A DNA stretch of 64,000 nt, from positions 1-64,000 of the forward strand of contig VXCM01001251.1 of NCBI GenBank assembly GCA_014773175.1, read 5' to 3'. The notes below the pieces were generated by a model that did not search any database, was not told the DNA's origin, and saw only the letters and a list, made by a program, of their open reading frames with translations. The stretch is from Lucifuga dentata (lineage: Eukaryota; Chordata; Actinopteri; Ophidiiformes; Bythitidae). Below, in pieces: positions 40,101 through 51,254 of the stretch; positions within the stretch are counted from its first letter, which is position 1, and every line of letters begins with the position of its first letter. The position numbers were made by a program, and so were the translations under genes.

Positions 40101-43100
40101 ATGGTTTTATCCTTTGAGAAATGATTGTCAGTAATGTTACATGTATGAAAAATTGAATATAGTAGGATCAAACATGCAAAATGGGTGGTATGATCCTTTA
40201 ATAGTTCATAATAGGATACACATGCCTGATTTTCCTTTTTTTCATTAAGATTAGCGTCTCAGTTTTAGAGAAATGAGCAAAGAAATGGTAACAAATTCCC
40301 GGTGTTGCAATGTTAATACAAGTGAAAACAAATTCCTGTATCTGGATTTGGATCTGCTTCAAAATGGAATCAACTCCAACTCAAGTCCCACCCATTCACT
40401 AACTTTCAAAGAAATTCCTTCTTTTTTTTTTTTTTTNTTTTTTTTTTTTTTGTACATATCCTGCTGCAGACACACACTGCTGAAAACAAGCTTCCTTGGT
40501 GGAGGCAATAGGCATACACAACGAGCATAAAAACAGCACAATATTAACTGAAACAATTATAAAAGTAATGGGTTCAAAACAATTAAATGAAAGCAAGTTT
40601 ACAAAAGAACATTTTTTTTAAATATCCAAACTTATGCCCAACATCCAAATAAATGTCTGTAGCTGAAACGAAACTCTGACTGACTCGATGCTGAAACCAA
40701 ATTATAATTATAATTTGCAAACTGTATTATTTCTTCATGTGGAGCTTCAGCAGCTAATGTATCTTCAACTTAATGATAGGATAAAGACAAGTTTTTAAGT
40801 TGAGCACACATAAAAATTAAGTTGTTCCAACTACTTGATCTACATGTTTTAAAGGCAGTTTTAAGCTCTGTGTCCTTTTTAAGTTTAATTATGAATACAA
40901 TTTTTTAAGATGAGAACCTTTGGGTAAATATTTAAGTGGATGTAGTGACAAACTTGGAAAAGTTTATGACAACTTATTATTTTAAAGTTCTCAACTCAAA
41001 CAATTGTATTCATAATTAAAACAATTAAGTGCACAAAACTTAAAACTGCCTTTAAACAATTTAGATAAAGTAGTTGGAACAACTTAATTTTTATGTGCGC
41101 TCAACTTAAAAAGTTGTCTTCATCCTAGAATTTATTCATTTATTAAGTTGATGATACACAAAAATAATTTTAAATGTTAAGAAAAAACCTTTTCCCCTTA
41201 CTTAATGTTCTATTTTAGTTCTACTTAATTTCACCAGAAGTTGTCACAACTCAGAAAGCTTGATGGAAACTGTTGCGTTAATTTTTTTTTGCTGCATTTG
41301 TTTTTAGATTGTGGGATCTTTGGCGAACTCATCAAATGAAGGAGATAAAATGAGTTAACGTACCTGTTTGATTAAGTTGGGACAACTTGTTTTTCTTAAT
41401 TTTTGATCAATGAAAGGAGGAACTGGAGTTAAAATTAGTTATAAAAGAAAGTTGAAATATCTACCAGCATAATTCTTTCAGGATAACGTATTAAATTATG
41501 TTTTCAAATTAAAAAGTTTAACACAGATATTTAATTTGATTCTTTATTCTATACCATGCATTTGATTAAGTCATGGCTGTGGGAAATGTTGCCCGAGTGG
41601 ACGGCCATGGTGGACTTACAGCGTATGGCGCTGCGGAGAACGGAGTGTCGGGCTGACTGGACTGAAAGGTCCAAGTCACTGAGGTTGTACTGCTGACCAC
41701 CTCACTGGACTTGAAGGAGCAGTGGAGGATTGCTGTCGTGCCGTTCTCAATTATCACCTCAGGGTCCGTGTATATGTCCACAGCCAGTATGGGTTTTGTG
41801 ACTGTTGATAGAAGAAGGTAACAAAAAACAGGTTTCCTGGTTTTAGTTATGAATGGAGAAGTGAATACAAATCTTTGAACAGTATCTTCAGTATGTTACT
41901 GAAGGTACTGTATCATATTGAAGGCTATATTGTTGATTGTATTGTTTTATCTTTGTTATTTGTATGTATTTGTATTGCCCCTTTAATATTGTATTATACT
42001 GTAGACTTAGTATTTATGCAAAAGCCCATCTAGGGACAAGCTTTGCAAATTAGCCCTATATATGCTATGATATGTAGCATTAGTTAATTCTGTGAATACG
42101 GTATGCTCATGCATCAGTATTTATTTAAATAAACATACCAAATGGAACAAATGTTAACTTTTACAACAAATATCTGTAAAGGTTCTGATATTCAATATGC
42201 AGAATAATAGGATGGCCGAAAAAAAAAAAAAAAAAAAAAAGAGGAATGCAATGCTACCTCCTGAATTTTCTCTGCAGCAGGTTAGGACAGTACATTCATT
42301 CGCTGTTTTCATCTAGTTATTCCTGCCAGTGGCCCCCACAGGGTCATGTGGGGCAAACTGGCCCCACATGACAGGCTTCCACTGGTNCCTGCCAGTGGCC
42401 CCCACAGGGTCATGTGGGGCAAACTGGCCCCACATGACAGGCTTCCACTGGTGCAAAGGATGCATTCATATATACGTAAAATCCTACAAAATTCAGTTAT
42501 GTTCATTTATGACACTGAACTGTCCCTCCATGACAGTCCAAAAAAAAAAAAAAAAAAAACATTCAGTGAGGAATACTGAATGAAATTACACAAGACAGGA
42601 CCAACATCAGCAGGGAACCATGAGTTTCACTTTTGCTCTCGCATGTGGGATTCTCAAACTGGATGAGATGTGACAGAAAAGGAGCAAATCTGTTGTATTC
42701 GTGCTCTGATTGTGTCCACTGAAACACAGTAACTCAAGAAAGGAGATAAGTTGCAGCGACAGCCAGTCTCCTATCAGTACGGGAATCATATTCAGGGGAA
42801 TGCTGAGCACGAAAACAAAATTTTATTGTTACAAACTTGCCGGCTGGGTTTAAGACATTTTCGCTCTATGTAAGGGAAAACAGAGAAGCAAGTCATCCAG
42901 TTCACCCAGCCAAATGTTCTCCAGCTATGATTCAGAGCAGACGGCCACCAAGTCTACTTCTCCAAACTTTAAGCTTATTTTGCCTTTCAGTGCTCCAAAG
43001 GGCACAAATTTGTTGCCACTCAGCAATATGACATGGAAGTTATGTTAAAAAAAGTGCTGATGCATTTTTTTTAACATCCAATTTCCAAATATAGTTTTTT

Positions 43101-44298
43101 TTTTCTATACAGTGCAGTGTGGGGAATTATGTTAATGATAACCTATTACTTTCATCCAGTGCATCAAATTTGAGTTTTGTGTACATCCTTTGTCAAAATA
43201 CCTTCTACATTAATTTAAAACTTTTTTGTAGTTTCTTACAGCTGAATGGATGCGTTTATGTGATGTGCAGCTGGATTTGGTAATTAGAAATAACGTTTAA
43301 GGTTTAATGCTATAAGACATAATACACAATTACTGCGCCTACTACACCACCAGTACTATAATAAACCAGAAATTCTTAATCTTATAAAAATAAATTCTCA
43401 GCGATCTATGTGCATATAAATGTGTTATGATCAATTTAGTATCTGAGTGAGGAAAACTTTTACAAACAAGGAAACGAGATGTTATCATGGGTTGCGGAAG
43501 CTAATGTTATCGTTAGCCAGGTAGTCGGGCCAAGTGGATTAGAGCTGACGCGTTGGCACTGCAAATGTTATAAAAATGTCGGACACAGTCGCTAACAGTT
43601 CATTTGAAAAAAAAGATAGTTTTTGTGTTTATTACTATGTTAATTTGTTTCTAAGGTTAGCTTCGCCTGGACCGGACGTAACGTTGCCGAACGCCTATGG
43701 CACTTCAGCATGTAAAGTACTACGTTATGACACATAAGAAAACATTTTCTACATTAATATCAACAATACTTTTGCTCAGTCAAGTCCAGCACAACCAGCA
43801 ACTCACATTTCAATGACATTTTCACGTGTAGCAGCTAGTTTAGCCTCTACATGCTGTTACTTCCCACCACCAGCTTTCCATCAAACTCCACTGTAAAGGG
43901 CGGTAGCTTCCAATTCTTCACCAGTTCTTGATTTGTCGCTGTTAAATGCTGTTTGATAAATTATCAATATGTGGACTGCACAAGGAGGCCCTTTAGTTTC
44001 CAAAAATGTTTTAAGTCATAGTTATCTTGTCTTTACATATGGGAATGACCAAAGCCAGATTAATTTGCGAGATTTAGAGGAAAGGTTTAGGTTGTAGGTG
44101 CCCCTGTACAACAGATGTGAGATAACGTTAATGTCGCTAGCTAGCTACCCTGACATCCCACCAAATGTAATTACCTCAACCATTTCCAAATTCATATGTG
44201 ACCCAGGTTGGGGCTCTGTACTCACCTAATACGAAACATAATGAAAAAGAAGTCAATAAAATACGTTTGCCAATAGTATTTGGCCATGTTAGCTCCAT
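26032..44298 (-). CDS. mpzl1: Myelin protein zero-like protein 1 (PZR), complete, six coding exons
   Basis: CDS is complement(join(26032..26127,28324..28429,33966..34095,35620..35830,41620..41801,44226..44298)), 798 nt, 265 aa; human MPZL1 is 269 aa. Signal peptide about 1-32; one V-type Ig domain about 33-155 with the disulfide pair C52/C133 and N-glycosylation sites N44 and N128; membrane helix about 164-188; cytoplasmic tail with two ITIMs, VIYAQL (Y239) and VVYADI (Y259), and the C-terminus RKN. DVKNPPD and [12 protein letters not shown] are diagnostic for MPZL1 rather than MPZL2 or MPZL3. The family role is adhesion and ECM-linked signalling through SHP2 (PTPN11) recruited to the phosphorylated ITIMs. 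All exon joins keep frame. The introns carry Tc1-like and MITE insertions but no exon is broken. Teleosts can have mpzl1 paralogues, so this may be an mpzl1-like copy. Confidence 0.93.
26312..27047. mobile_element. Tc1-like MITE in mpzl1 intron 5
   Basis: Termini ctagcattcaaaagtttgga..cgcccagaca and the complement of ctggcattcaaaagtctaga..cacccagaac. A perfect 16-bp palindrome ggtccggatccggacc (26388-26403) lies inside what looks like a further nested fragment. Confidence 0.65.
27388..28258 (+). mobile_element. Degenerate Tc1-like transposon in mpzl1 intron 5
   Basis: Terminal inverted repeats of roughly 90 bp (caggccac...gatttaaaaaaatcatcaatacactgt) frame a broken transposase. The plus strand reads [14 protein letters not shown], then a stop in place of W, DELDR, and later [20 protein letters not shown], the C-terminus of Tc1-family transposases. 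The N-terminal part is deleted and the frame has stops, so it is inactive. It ends 65 bp from mpzl1 exon 5. Confidence 0.88.
28324..28429 (-). CDS. mpzl1: mpzl1 exon 5: juxtamembrane cytoplasmic linker
   Basis: 106 nt. Acceptor aaaatag|A, donor CAG|gtagga. With the GG of exon 4 it reads DYEG-CTSLESG...APQPRKK...SGPAQ, aligned to the CSTSES...PRK linker of MPZL1. A competing acceptor at ccgcag|CC (28389) would break the frame. Confidence 0.85.
28611..28640. repeat. (AC)n microsatellite
   Basis: Short AC run in mpzl1 intron 4. Confidence 0.9.
29297..29319. repeat. Short palindrome
   Basis: tagcattccta / ttaggaatgcta inverted pair, in mpzl1 intron 4. Confidence 0.8.
29610..30255. mobile_element. 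GGGCCAGATTCAT-family element, edges unclear
   Basis: Shares gtgtctcaggtaaaagccag, gtgttaatgagctgc, gccacgagaatgtgtgagat and the closing gaatgaggaaacgtggctgc..gacac block with the element at 37123-38226. The terminal repeats themselves are eroded. Confidence 0.6.
30880..31302. mobile_element. Foldback element, TATTAGGGCC-type ends (copy 1)
   Basis: Ends cggtgtattataagacatat and the complement of ggtgtattagggccatataa. The interior has several agtttaaaaagtggcaaatt / tgc units and a gtcatgtactgcagacatag stretch shared with copy 2 at 47351. Confidence 0.65.
32888..32927. repeat. (GA)n microsatellite
   Basis: About 19 uninterrupted GA units in mpzl1 intron 4. Confidence 0.95.
33966..34095 (-). 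CDS. mpzl1: mpzl1 exon 4: membrane-spanning segment
   Basis: 130 nt, starting after atcag and ending at GAAGG|gtgag. Encodes a hydrophobic helix ([18 protein letters not shown]) followed by [11 protein letters not shown]. The intron side of the acceptor is a poly-A/CA tract on the plus strand with an assembly n at 34119. Confidence 0.93.
34121..34167. repeat. (CA)n microsatellite beside mpzl1 exon 4
   Basis: On the minus (transcribed) strand it is (TG)n followed by a T-rich tract leading to the exon 4 acceptor. Confidence 0.95.
34838..35306 (+). mobile_element. MITE, AGGACCATACC family, in mpzl1 intron 3
   Basis: aggaccataccagccatttt...gatggtatggtcct with TTAA on both sides. Confidence 0.85.
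35620..35830 (-). CDS. mpzl1: mpzl1 exon 3: second half of the Ig domain
   Basis: Acceptor tttgcag, donor AAAG|gtgaat. Encodes IFYFSHG...[14 protein letters not shown]...[15 protein letters not shown] with the second Ig cysteine (C133) and the family hallmark DVKNPPD. Confidence 0.95.
37123..38226. mobile_element. GGGCCAGATTCAT-family element carrying an hsp90 fragment
   Basis: Inverted ends gggccagattcattaaa and tttatgaatctggccc. It lies in mpzl1 intron 2. Compared with the copies at 29610 and 55987 it has roughly 230 extra bases near 37856-38090, which hold the hsp90 fragment. n at 37495 is flanked by a 66-bp duplication. Superfamily unknown. Confidence 0.75.
37919..38083 (+). pseudogene. 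hsp90-alpha N-terminal pseudogene fragment
   Basis: Plus strand reads (I)[30 protein letters not shown], then after a small frame-breaking deletion [22 protein letters not shown]. This is the start of cytosolic HSP90 ([20 protein letters not shown].. in the family). The initiator codon is ATA, the tyrosine-serine-asparagine segment is deleted, and the fragment stops after about 55 residues, so it is non-functional. Confidence 0.9.
39611..40197 (-). mobile_element. MITE, AGGACCATACC family, in mpzl1 intron 2
   Basis: Inverted orientation relative to 34838-35306; complete, with TTAA on both sides. Confidence 0.87.
40758..41158. mobile_element. Palindromic MITE in mpzl1 intron 2
   Basis: Long inverted arms: tgtatcttcaacttaa..., then aagttgagcacacataaaaa ttaagttgttccaactac on the left, and their complements on the right up to ttgatgataca. 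About 400 bp, no coding potential. Confidence 0.75.
41620..41801 (-). CDS. mpzl1: mpzl1 exon 2: first half of the Ig domain
   Basis: Begins after ctatcaacag and ends at GCT|gtaagt. Encodes [27 protein letters not shown], including the first Ig cysteine (C52) and the WTF core. Confidence 0.92.
42324..42453. repeat. Duplicated 63-bp hairpin in mpzl1 intron 1
   Basis: Each copy folds: CCAGTGG pairs with CCACTGG and TCATGTGGGGC with GCCCCACATGA around a 6-nt loop (aaactg). The two copies are identical and separated by n at 42387, so the second is probably an assembly duplication. Confidence 0.8.
44226..44298 (-). CDS. mpzl1: mpzl1 exon 1: signal peptide
   Basis: ATG at 44298 opens [10 protein letters not shown]..., with a hydrophobic run ([13 protein letters not shown]). 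The donor is AG|gtgagt. It ends in phase 1, as exon 2 requires. A second ATG (44286) lies in another frame that does not join to exon 2, so 44298 is chosen. Confidence 0.82.
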
Positions 44299-44493
44299 TC
44301 TGTTGTTGTAAACAGGAGTAGCTCCTCAGCTTTTTTTTCCACCCTCTATCGTCCAGGATGTCCTTCTTCTCCACGGATTGCTGAGGCTGGTAACCCACTT
44401 TCGAGTCCCGCTGCTGACACCTAGCGGCTCAGTGGCGCCATGACAGTCACTAATGCTGATTTATTTTTGGGCGTCTCAATACAGTATATACAG

Positions 44494-44526
<33 letters not shown>

Positions 44527-44553
44527 TATTATTATTATTATTATTATTATTTT
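44494..44553. repeat. (TAA)n followed by (TTA)n, a self-complementary microsatellite
   Basis: About ten TAA units run directly into about ten ATT units, making an inverted repeat about 60 bp long. Confidence 0.95.
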
Positions 44554-44884
44554 ATTATTATTTTGTAAGATTCTAAAAATGCATTTGAACCACAGACTGT
44601 AAATAACTATCTTTTTTTTTTTTTTTNTTTTTTTTTTCAAGAAAGTACAGGTGTGTCTTTATTAATACCAAGAATAAGAACCGGCTCTTTTTTCTGTGAT
44701 GTGCACAGTAATACATCAACATATCGTAGAGGTTGACAGCGATGTTGTACATTTAGTGATGACGGGTCACAGCCGTCATCACAGGAATGCTAATTAATGA
44801 AGCTATATTGACTTACTGCGCCTGCGCCGACAATGTGATTTCAATGAACGTTTTGAGAAAATTCATATGGGTTCGTAAAGGCAG

Positions 44885-44928
<44 letters not shown>
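44885..44928. repeat. (CA)n microsatellite
   Basis: About 21 CA units. Confidence 0.95.
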
Positions 44929-44931
<3 letters not shown>

Positions 44932-47350
44932 AGTTACTTTGCACTGCAGCTCTGAGTTAGCTCACTCTGAAGTGGTCGCACCATCACCAGACGGTAAATA
45001 ATAGTCAACTTAGTGAGCATTATGTCACCCATTATCAGTATCAATTACAACTAATAGCTAATAACTAATGGTTATTCCTAATAACGATTACAAATTAATT
45101 ACTAATTATTAATAATTACTATTAATAATTATAATTATTGTACATAATATAATATAATGTAACATAACATTATAATATATTATTATGAATATATTAATAT
45201 ATTATATATATTACATTATATCTTATATTGTTAATATAATACAATATATTATAATTATTACTACTACTACTAATAATAATAACTAATAGTATAAGGCATT
45301 CAGAGATATTCTCTTGTGAAAGGCTGTTCCAGTTTGATAAGCTTGTCTGGAGAATCAAAGTTGAGTTGGTGCATAAGATTCAGAAATATGAAATCTGTCC
45401 ATGAAACTGCTCTTGAACCAAATACAATTTTATAATTTCTTGCGTTAGACAATGATTACCATTTCTATTGCTTAGACCATCTCTCTCATGTTGTTGGCTC
45501 CTTTAGCCGTGTATTGGGAACCTTGATTAATGACACTTCCTGGTTTTCTAGCCCCAAAAGAGCACAGCTGTAACAGCTTTGAAATTTTCATTTTCCTAAG
45601 AAATATTCTAATTTAACAGAGCTGGTGATAATGCAGTGTGGTGCATTGGCAACAATAAAACTATCTTCTTTAGAAAAAAATAAATATATGAAATGTGATA
45701 TGTAGAGTAAAACACAAAGTGATGGTTTCACAGTATAACAATGTTTTAAAGAAAACCTGAATATCACTTTTACTGTGCAATACTTTGTAGTAAATATTTA
45801 AAGTTTTGCTGTACTAGTTATAATACTCAACACAGCAAAAATTTAAGTATTTACTATGAAGTATGTTGCCAGGCTTTTGTTTTTAGCTAATTAATTAAAA
45901 TTGCAATTCCTGTCAACATTTCACATGTATTGGACAGTTTGAAATATAAGAAATGTGGTTTCTCGTGTACACACACACCCACACACACACACACACACTC
46001 GGATTCTATTAATATAGGTTTTTGAAAGACATTAAAGCACTGATATTACTGATAAGCACTGATATAAGCAGATACTCATTTTATGTTGTTTTATTTTATC
46101 ATATATTTTTACTAAGAAGCACAGTTGGAGAACATACCAGAAAAGCATTTCACTGCTGTTGTACTTCTATGGGTGCATGTGACAAATAAAAACTTTGAAA
46201 CTTGATAGCCAATATTCAACATTTAAATTTAATGGCAAAAACCCAAATGACAAATAATCAGTTTCCACCAGAATTTTATTGTTGTTGGGGTGAAAGTGTC
46301 GCTGAAACACCATTTAGAGTTCCGCTGAAATCAATGCTCATAAAATTATTTTAGATGTGCTGCTCCTTTAGCTGAATTAGAAAATAATTAGGACCTAGGA
46401 CATAACAAAAGTGGATGATATATTGTAGACTGCTGCTAATAGATCTCCGCTAAAGGGCTGCTGTGAGCTGCAAACCTACTGGAATTATCAGCATAATGCT
46501 AACAGAAATTATCTGTAAAACATTTTGATCATTGTAACAATGCTTTTATTCATGACACCAAAATGGAATGATAAATACATCTGAAAGTTCAGACTGTGCA
46601 CTTTGTAGTTACTATTTAGTAATAGGTAACAAAAAGCTCATTATCAGTAAACTGAAGAAACAAAAATGTCAAAAAATCTAATTGATAATTGTTGATTCCC
46701 CTTAACTGACCGTTTGTAATTTAATGGGAAAGAGACATTTTTCACATATTGTTGTCTAAGCTTATGATGCGAAACCAACTGCAGAATATTTAATAAATCA
46801 TTACTTGACTTAAGTTTACATTTGCGGTTACTGTAAACACTACAATGAAACAGGAAAAACAGCACATTTGTCTTAAATAAAGCTCTTCATCAACATACGG
46901 TTACACATAATCTAACATAATAAGACATATAGATCAGTGTATATTATTTATTGTGTATTTGTGCACTCTAAGTGATGTGTAGTGCGCAGTCTGAGCTTTC
47001 AGATAAGCAACATGACACATTTTTACTTCAACCGTGACCCCTAACTGAAACTTCCATATCCCATTTTAACTCCCTTTTTGGGGGTAAAGGTATATTCCGC
47101 AGATAATTCAGCAATACGTTAGACTCATTTTGACCAATGATTCAATATGATTAAATGAAAATTGACTTTTAACCATGACTACAAAGAATTAGTGAAGGCC
47201 TATGAGGCCTGGTGAGAAGTTTTATACAGAAACTGTCTTGTTAATGGGCTGTAAGTAAAAGGTAATCTGATATGTTATTGATATGTTATTGTAGATAAAC
47301 AGACATTAAATTATGTCAACAATAAAGTCAAAACACATCAAGCTACGATG

Positions 47351-48252
47351 GCGTATTAGGGCCACGTAAGACGGGGGAAAAAAAAACCGAGGGGGGAGGG
47401 CATTATGTCAAGTTTTTAAACTGGCAAATTTGCCAGTTTTAAAATTTGAAAATTTGGCAGTTTTAAAAGTCTGTACGCATATGATGATTCGATGATTGCT
47501 TATGATATTTTGATGATTTTGCACTAAAAGCACAAGTATTTCTGTATTGCTAAATCCAATGGAAAAGTATAATTTAATAAGGTCGTACTGCAGGCATAGT
47601 CACAGCATGAGGCAGTTCAATGCCTCATGCTGTGACTATGCCTGCAGTACATGACCTTATTAAATTAAATCTAATTTCTCCTTATTTTTCTGAGTTTTAA
47701 AAACTCACAAATTTAATAAGGTGTAATTTAATAAGGTCATTACCATGGGCAGTCACAATGCAAAGCAATTCCGTTTCCCCCTTATTGTTTTTCTGAGTTC
47801 AAAAAGTGGCAAATTTGCAAGTTTAAAAAGTCGCAAATTTGTGAGTTTAATAACTGGCAAATTTGATAGTTTTTCAACCGGCAAATTTGCTAGTTTTTAA
47901 ACTCAGAAAAATAATAAGGGGGAATCAGAACCGCCTCACATTGTGACTATGCCTGCAGNTTTTTAAACTCAGAAAAATAATAAGGGGGAATCAGAACCGC
48001 CTCACATTGTGACTATGCCTGCAGTGCATGACCTTATTAAATTCTACTTTTCCATCAGCTTTAGCAGTAAAGAAATACTTGTGCTTTTAGTGCAAAATCA
48101 TCAAATTAGCATAAGCATACGATCATTGTATGGACTTTTAAATCCGGCAAATTTTCGAGTTTTAAAGCTTGCAAATTTGCCAGTTTAAAAACTCGAAATA
48201 ATGCTCCCTTGTTTTTTTGGTTTTTTGTTTTTCTTATATGGCCCTAATACGC
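47351..48252. mobile_element. Foldback element, GCGTATTAGGGCC ends (copy 2)
   Basis: Inverted ends gcgtattagggcc (47351-47363) and ggccctaatacgc (48240-48252). The interior contains many GGCAAATTTGCC-like palindromes joined by AGTTTTTAAA spacers. It also holds a long exact inverted pair (gtactgcaggcatagtcaca..gcatgaggca) around 47584-47650, the same word again near 47940 and 48010, and an n at 47959 flanked by a 71-bp duplication. Confidence 0.8.
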
Positions 48253-49198
48253 TGTTGTATCAAGCCAATGCAGTAAGACCTTCAAAGAAAAAAAAAATGT
48301 CCAGAATCAAGCAGTAAAGAACTCAGAATTTCACTTCTGTGGCTGAACACATTCAGTCAGCCAAAGACGTAAAGTTTTCAGTCAGTGCAACTCGGATTTC
48401 CATTCATCCTCACTGTTTCATAATACGCTGCATGAATCAATCATAAATACCAACTCAAGACATTTGCAGTTTAGTCATTGCAACATAAAGAAAAGTAATA
48501 CATGCAAGTCAAACAAATCAGTGACTGACCATAAAATGTTGTCTATGTATGTATATATACTGTGTGTTGTTCAAAGACCGATGCCTAGAGAACCTTTCCT
48601 GGTATAAAATATGTTTTCTCCAACAGAAGATAATTCTAATTCATGCTCGTACTAAACGTAAAACCATATTTGCAGTCCAATGTTTTTGCACTGCCCAGTG
48701 CAGAACAATCTCAAGACCTTGACAACAAATTGCTGGGATACAGCTTCCATTTGGAAATGCAAACCTTGGTGCTTTGAAAGCAGAAAATATAGGAAATATT
48801 AAACGGAGTTCTCAGTCATACACTTTCACTGGCTGCACGCTGGATGAACTCTTTGTGCTGCTGCTTTTGATCGAGTCCATCAAGACTCCACACTTGTTTT
48901 TGTCGAAACGTTGGAGGACTGAGATGCAAAAAAGCCTGAAGGTTACAAACGTAGGTGTGCAGCAACTTATAACTGCTGGCGATCTAAAATCAGCAAAAAC
49001 AGAAGAAAACTTGACACATAAAGTACTGAATGTGACAATCAGACTGATGATTTAAAAACAAACGCACCCCTTACAATTTCCATGTAATTAATGTGTAATT
49101 AACTGTTCTATTAAGGGGATTTGGGGTAGGTTGGTAATGCTGTTTTATCCCTCAGCTCAACCTTTTCAAGCTACTAATCCAGATAGAACTTTGCTTAA

Positions 49199-49781
49199 AG
49201 GACCATACCATCCGTTTTGCATGCTTGAGCCTAATATATTAAATTTTCATACATGTTACATTACTGACAATCATTTCCCAAAGGATAAAACTGTATTACA
49301 GCTTTCCTGATATTTTGCAAAATCTCTTAATCTTTCAAAATCAAATATTCAAGTGATACACCCACCTTAAAAATCCATGTTTCTCCTGCTAATAGTTATG
49401 CAAAATTATGAAGTCAAGGTCATTTAAATTTTTCCATAAACACAGGTCTTCTTCTGGGACTATATTCCCTGGTGGAGGCATACATTCACTCCACGCTTTT
49501 TATTGGAACTTAAATGCTAAAATTATGAAACTTCGAAAAAAAAAACCTGAATACACATCTTGTTTGTGATGATGGATTACCTATCCCAAGAACGTTTACA
49601 GTATCAACAAGTTGATTTTAATAGCAGAATGAACTGAAACCAATGGAGGTCTGGAAGGTAGGAAAAACATTTTTAATTCACCGTTCAAGTAGTATGCTTT
49701 GGGAAATGATTGTCAGTAATGTAACATGTATGAAAATTGACTATATTAGGCTCAAACATACAAAAGGGGTGGTATGGTCCT
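49199..49781 (+). mobile_element. MITE, AGGACCATACC family
   Basis: Complete element; TTAA at the left only, the right duplication having mutated to TGCC. Confidence 0.85.
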
Positions 49782-50764
49782 GCCTGGATTAAAATATTGA
49801 CTAATAAAAGGACACAGAAGAAGAGTTCATTTTTAGCTTTTTTAGCTTAACTTTTAGTGCTGCAGCTTGCTTTGGCAGCCACAGACATGCGGAACGTTAA
49901 TTTTTCTAAGAACTGCAGTAGCATCAGTAAGACGACAAACAGCATTGATTCTTTGACGCACAGTTGAAACTCTTATTATCGATTTAGATTTACCCATTTT
50001 TATTTGCACCGCATCAGAAAGTCATTCTCCTTTACTGGTAAGAAAAGCTGCAGCTCTCAGTTAATGCGAGTCAAAGTCAACGGAGATGTCAAATACACGA
50101 TTCTGTTCAGTTTCGTAAGGTAATCCCAAATTCATTTGTAGGTTCTTACAGTGATAAATGATCAGTTTCATCACAGGAGAAAATGAAGTTGAGACCACTT
50201 TTCAAACAAACTTTGGACATAATTTGTTTTTCAGTGGTGGTCTGGACAAGTCAGGCTTCAAACCATCCACCATCCCGAAGTGCCTCTGAGCACAACATTG
50301 TCCTACCAGCTCTGCATCTGACCTCTGACCTCCCCGTGAAGGAAGGGAACTTCCTAATAACATTATTTCCTCAAATCAAATGAGAGCCATTTCAGTCTTA
50401 CATCTGTGAAGCTGATTGGTTGAAGCAGATTTGTGCCAGTGTTGCGTTTGTGTCGTCATAAATTAGACAACCGTCATAACTTAAGAGTGTTATGGTTACT
50501 TTTAAAAACTATCTTGTTTGGAGAAGCCATAAAAAGAGCAAACTGTAGGATAACATGACGTTATATTCCAGCTAACAGCTGACAGCCACTTTTTTTATCT
50601 CATCTTTGCAAAAGTTAAGCTAGGTTAGCTTGTGTGTTTCAATTTATTCCTGTGTGTAAAATAAAACTCACAGCTTTTAACATGACTAATGCTTCTTTCA
50701 GTATATTTCTGCAACTTTCAACAGGACTCCTGATGATAAAGTGAGATACATAAAGGATGCTTAA

Positions 50765-51254
50765 AGGACCATACCAGCCATTTTGCATGTCTGAGCCTAA
50801 TATATATTCAGTTTTGATACCGTAACATTCTGGTAAGCTATTAAAATCAACTTGTTGATACTTGAAACGTTCTTGAGATAGGTAATCCATCATCACCAAC
50901 AAANGCTATTAAAATCAACTTGTTGATACTTGAAACGTTCTTGAGATAGGTAATCCATCATCACCAACAAAACGTGTGTTCAGGCTTTTTTAGAAGTTAC
51001 GTAATTTTAGCATTTAAGCTCAATAAAAAGTACGGAGTGAATGTATGCCTCCACTGAGGAATATAGTCCCAAATGAAAACCTGTATTTATTGAAAACTTT
51101 ATCGCTTGAATATTTGATTTTGAAAGATTAAGAGATTTTGCAAACTATCAGGAAAGCTGAAATACAGTTTTATTCTTCGGGAAATGATTGTCAGTAACGT
51201 AACGTAAAATTGAGTATATTAGGCTCAAACATGCAAAATGGGTGGTATGATCCT
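50765..51254 (-). mobile_element. MITE, AGGACCATACC family, internally deleted
   Basis: TTAA on both sides. A segment after the left TIR is missing, and n at 50904 marks a 67-bp duplicate join. Confidence 0.82.

Noticed and set aside
48774..49055. 93-codon open frame on the plus strand
   Set aside because: No domain, no splice context and no family recognised; AT-rich intergenic DNA gives such frames by chance.
50183..50383. 66-codon open frame with a hydrophobic start resembling a signal peptide
   Set aside because: No recognisable mature domain and no supporting neighbouring exons; left out as unsupported.
50639..50902. 87-codon frame in the MITE at 50765, and similar frames in other copies
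   Set aside because: The same frame appears in several MITE copies with stops and shifts; these are non-coding elements.
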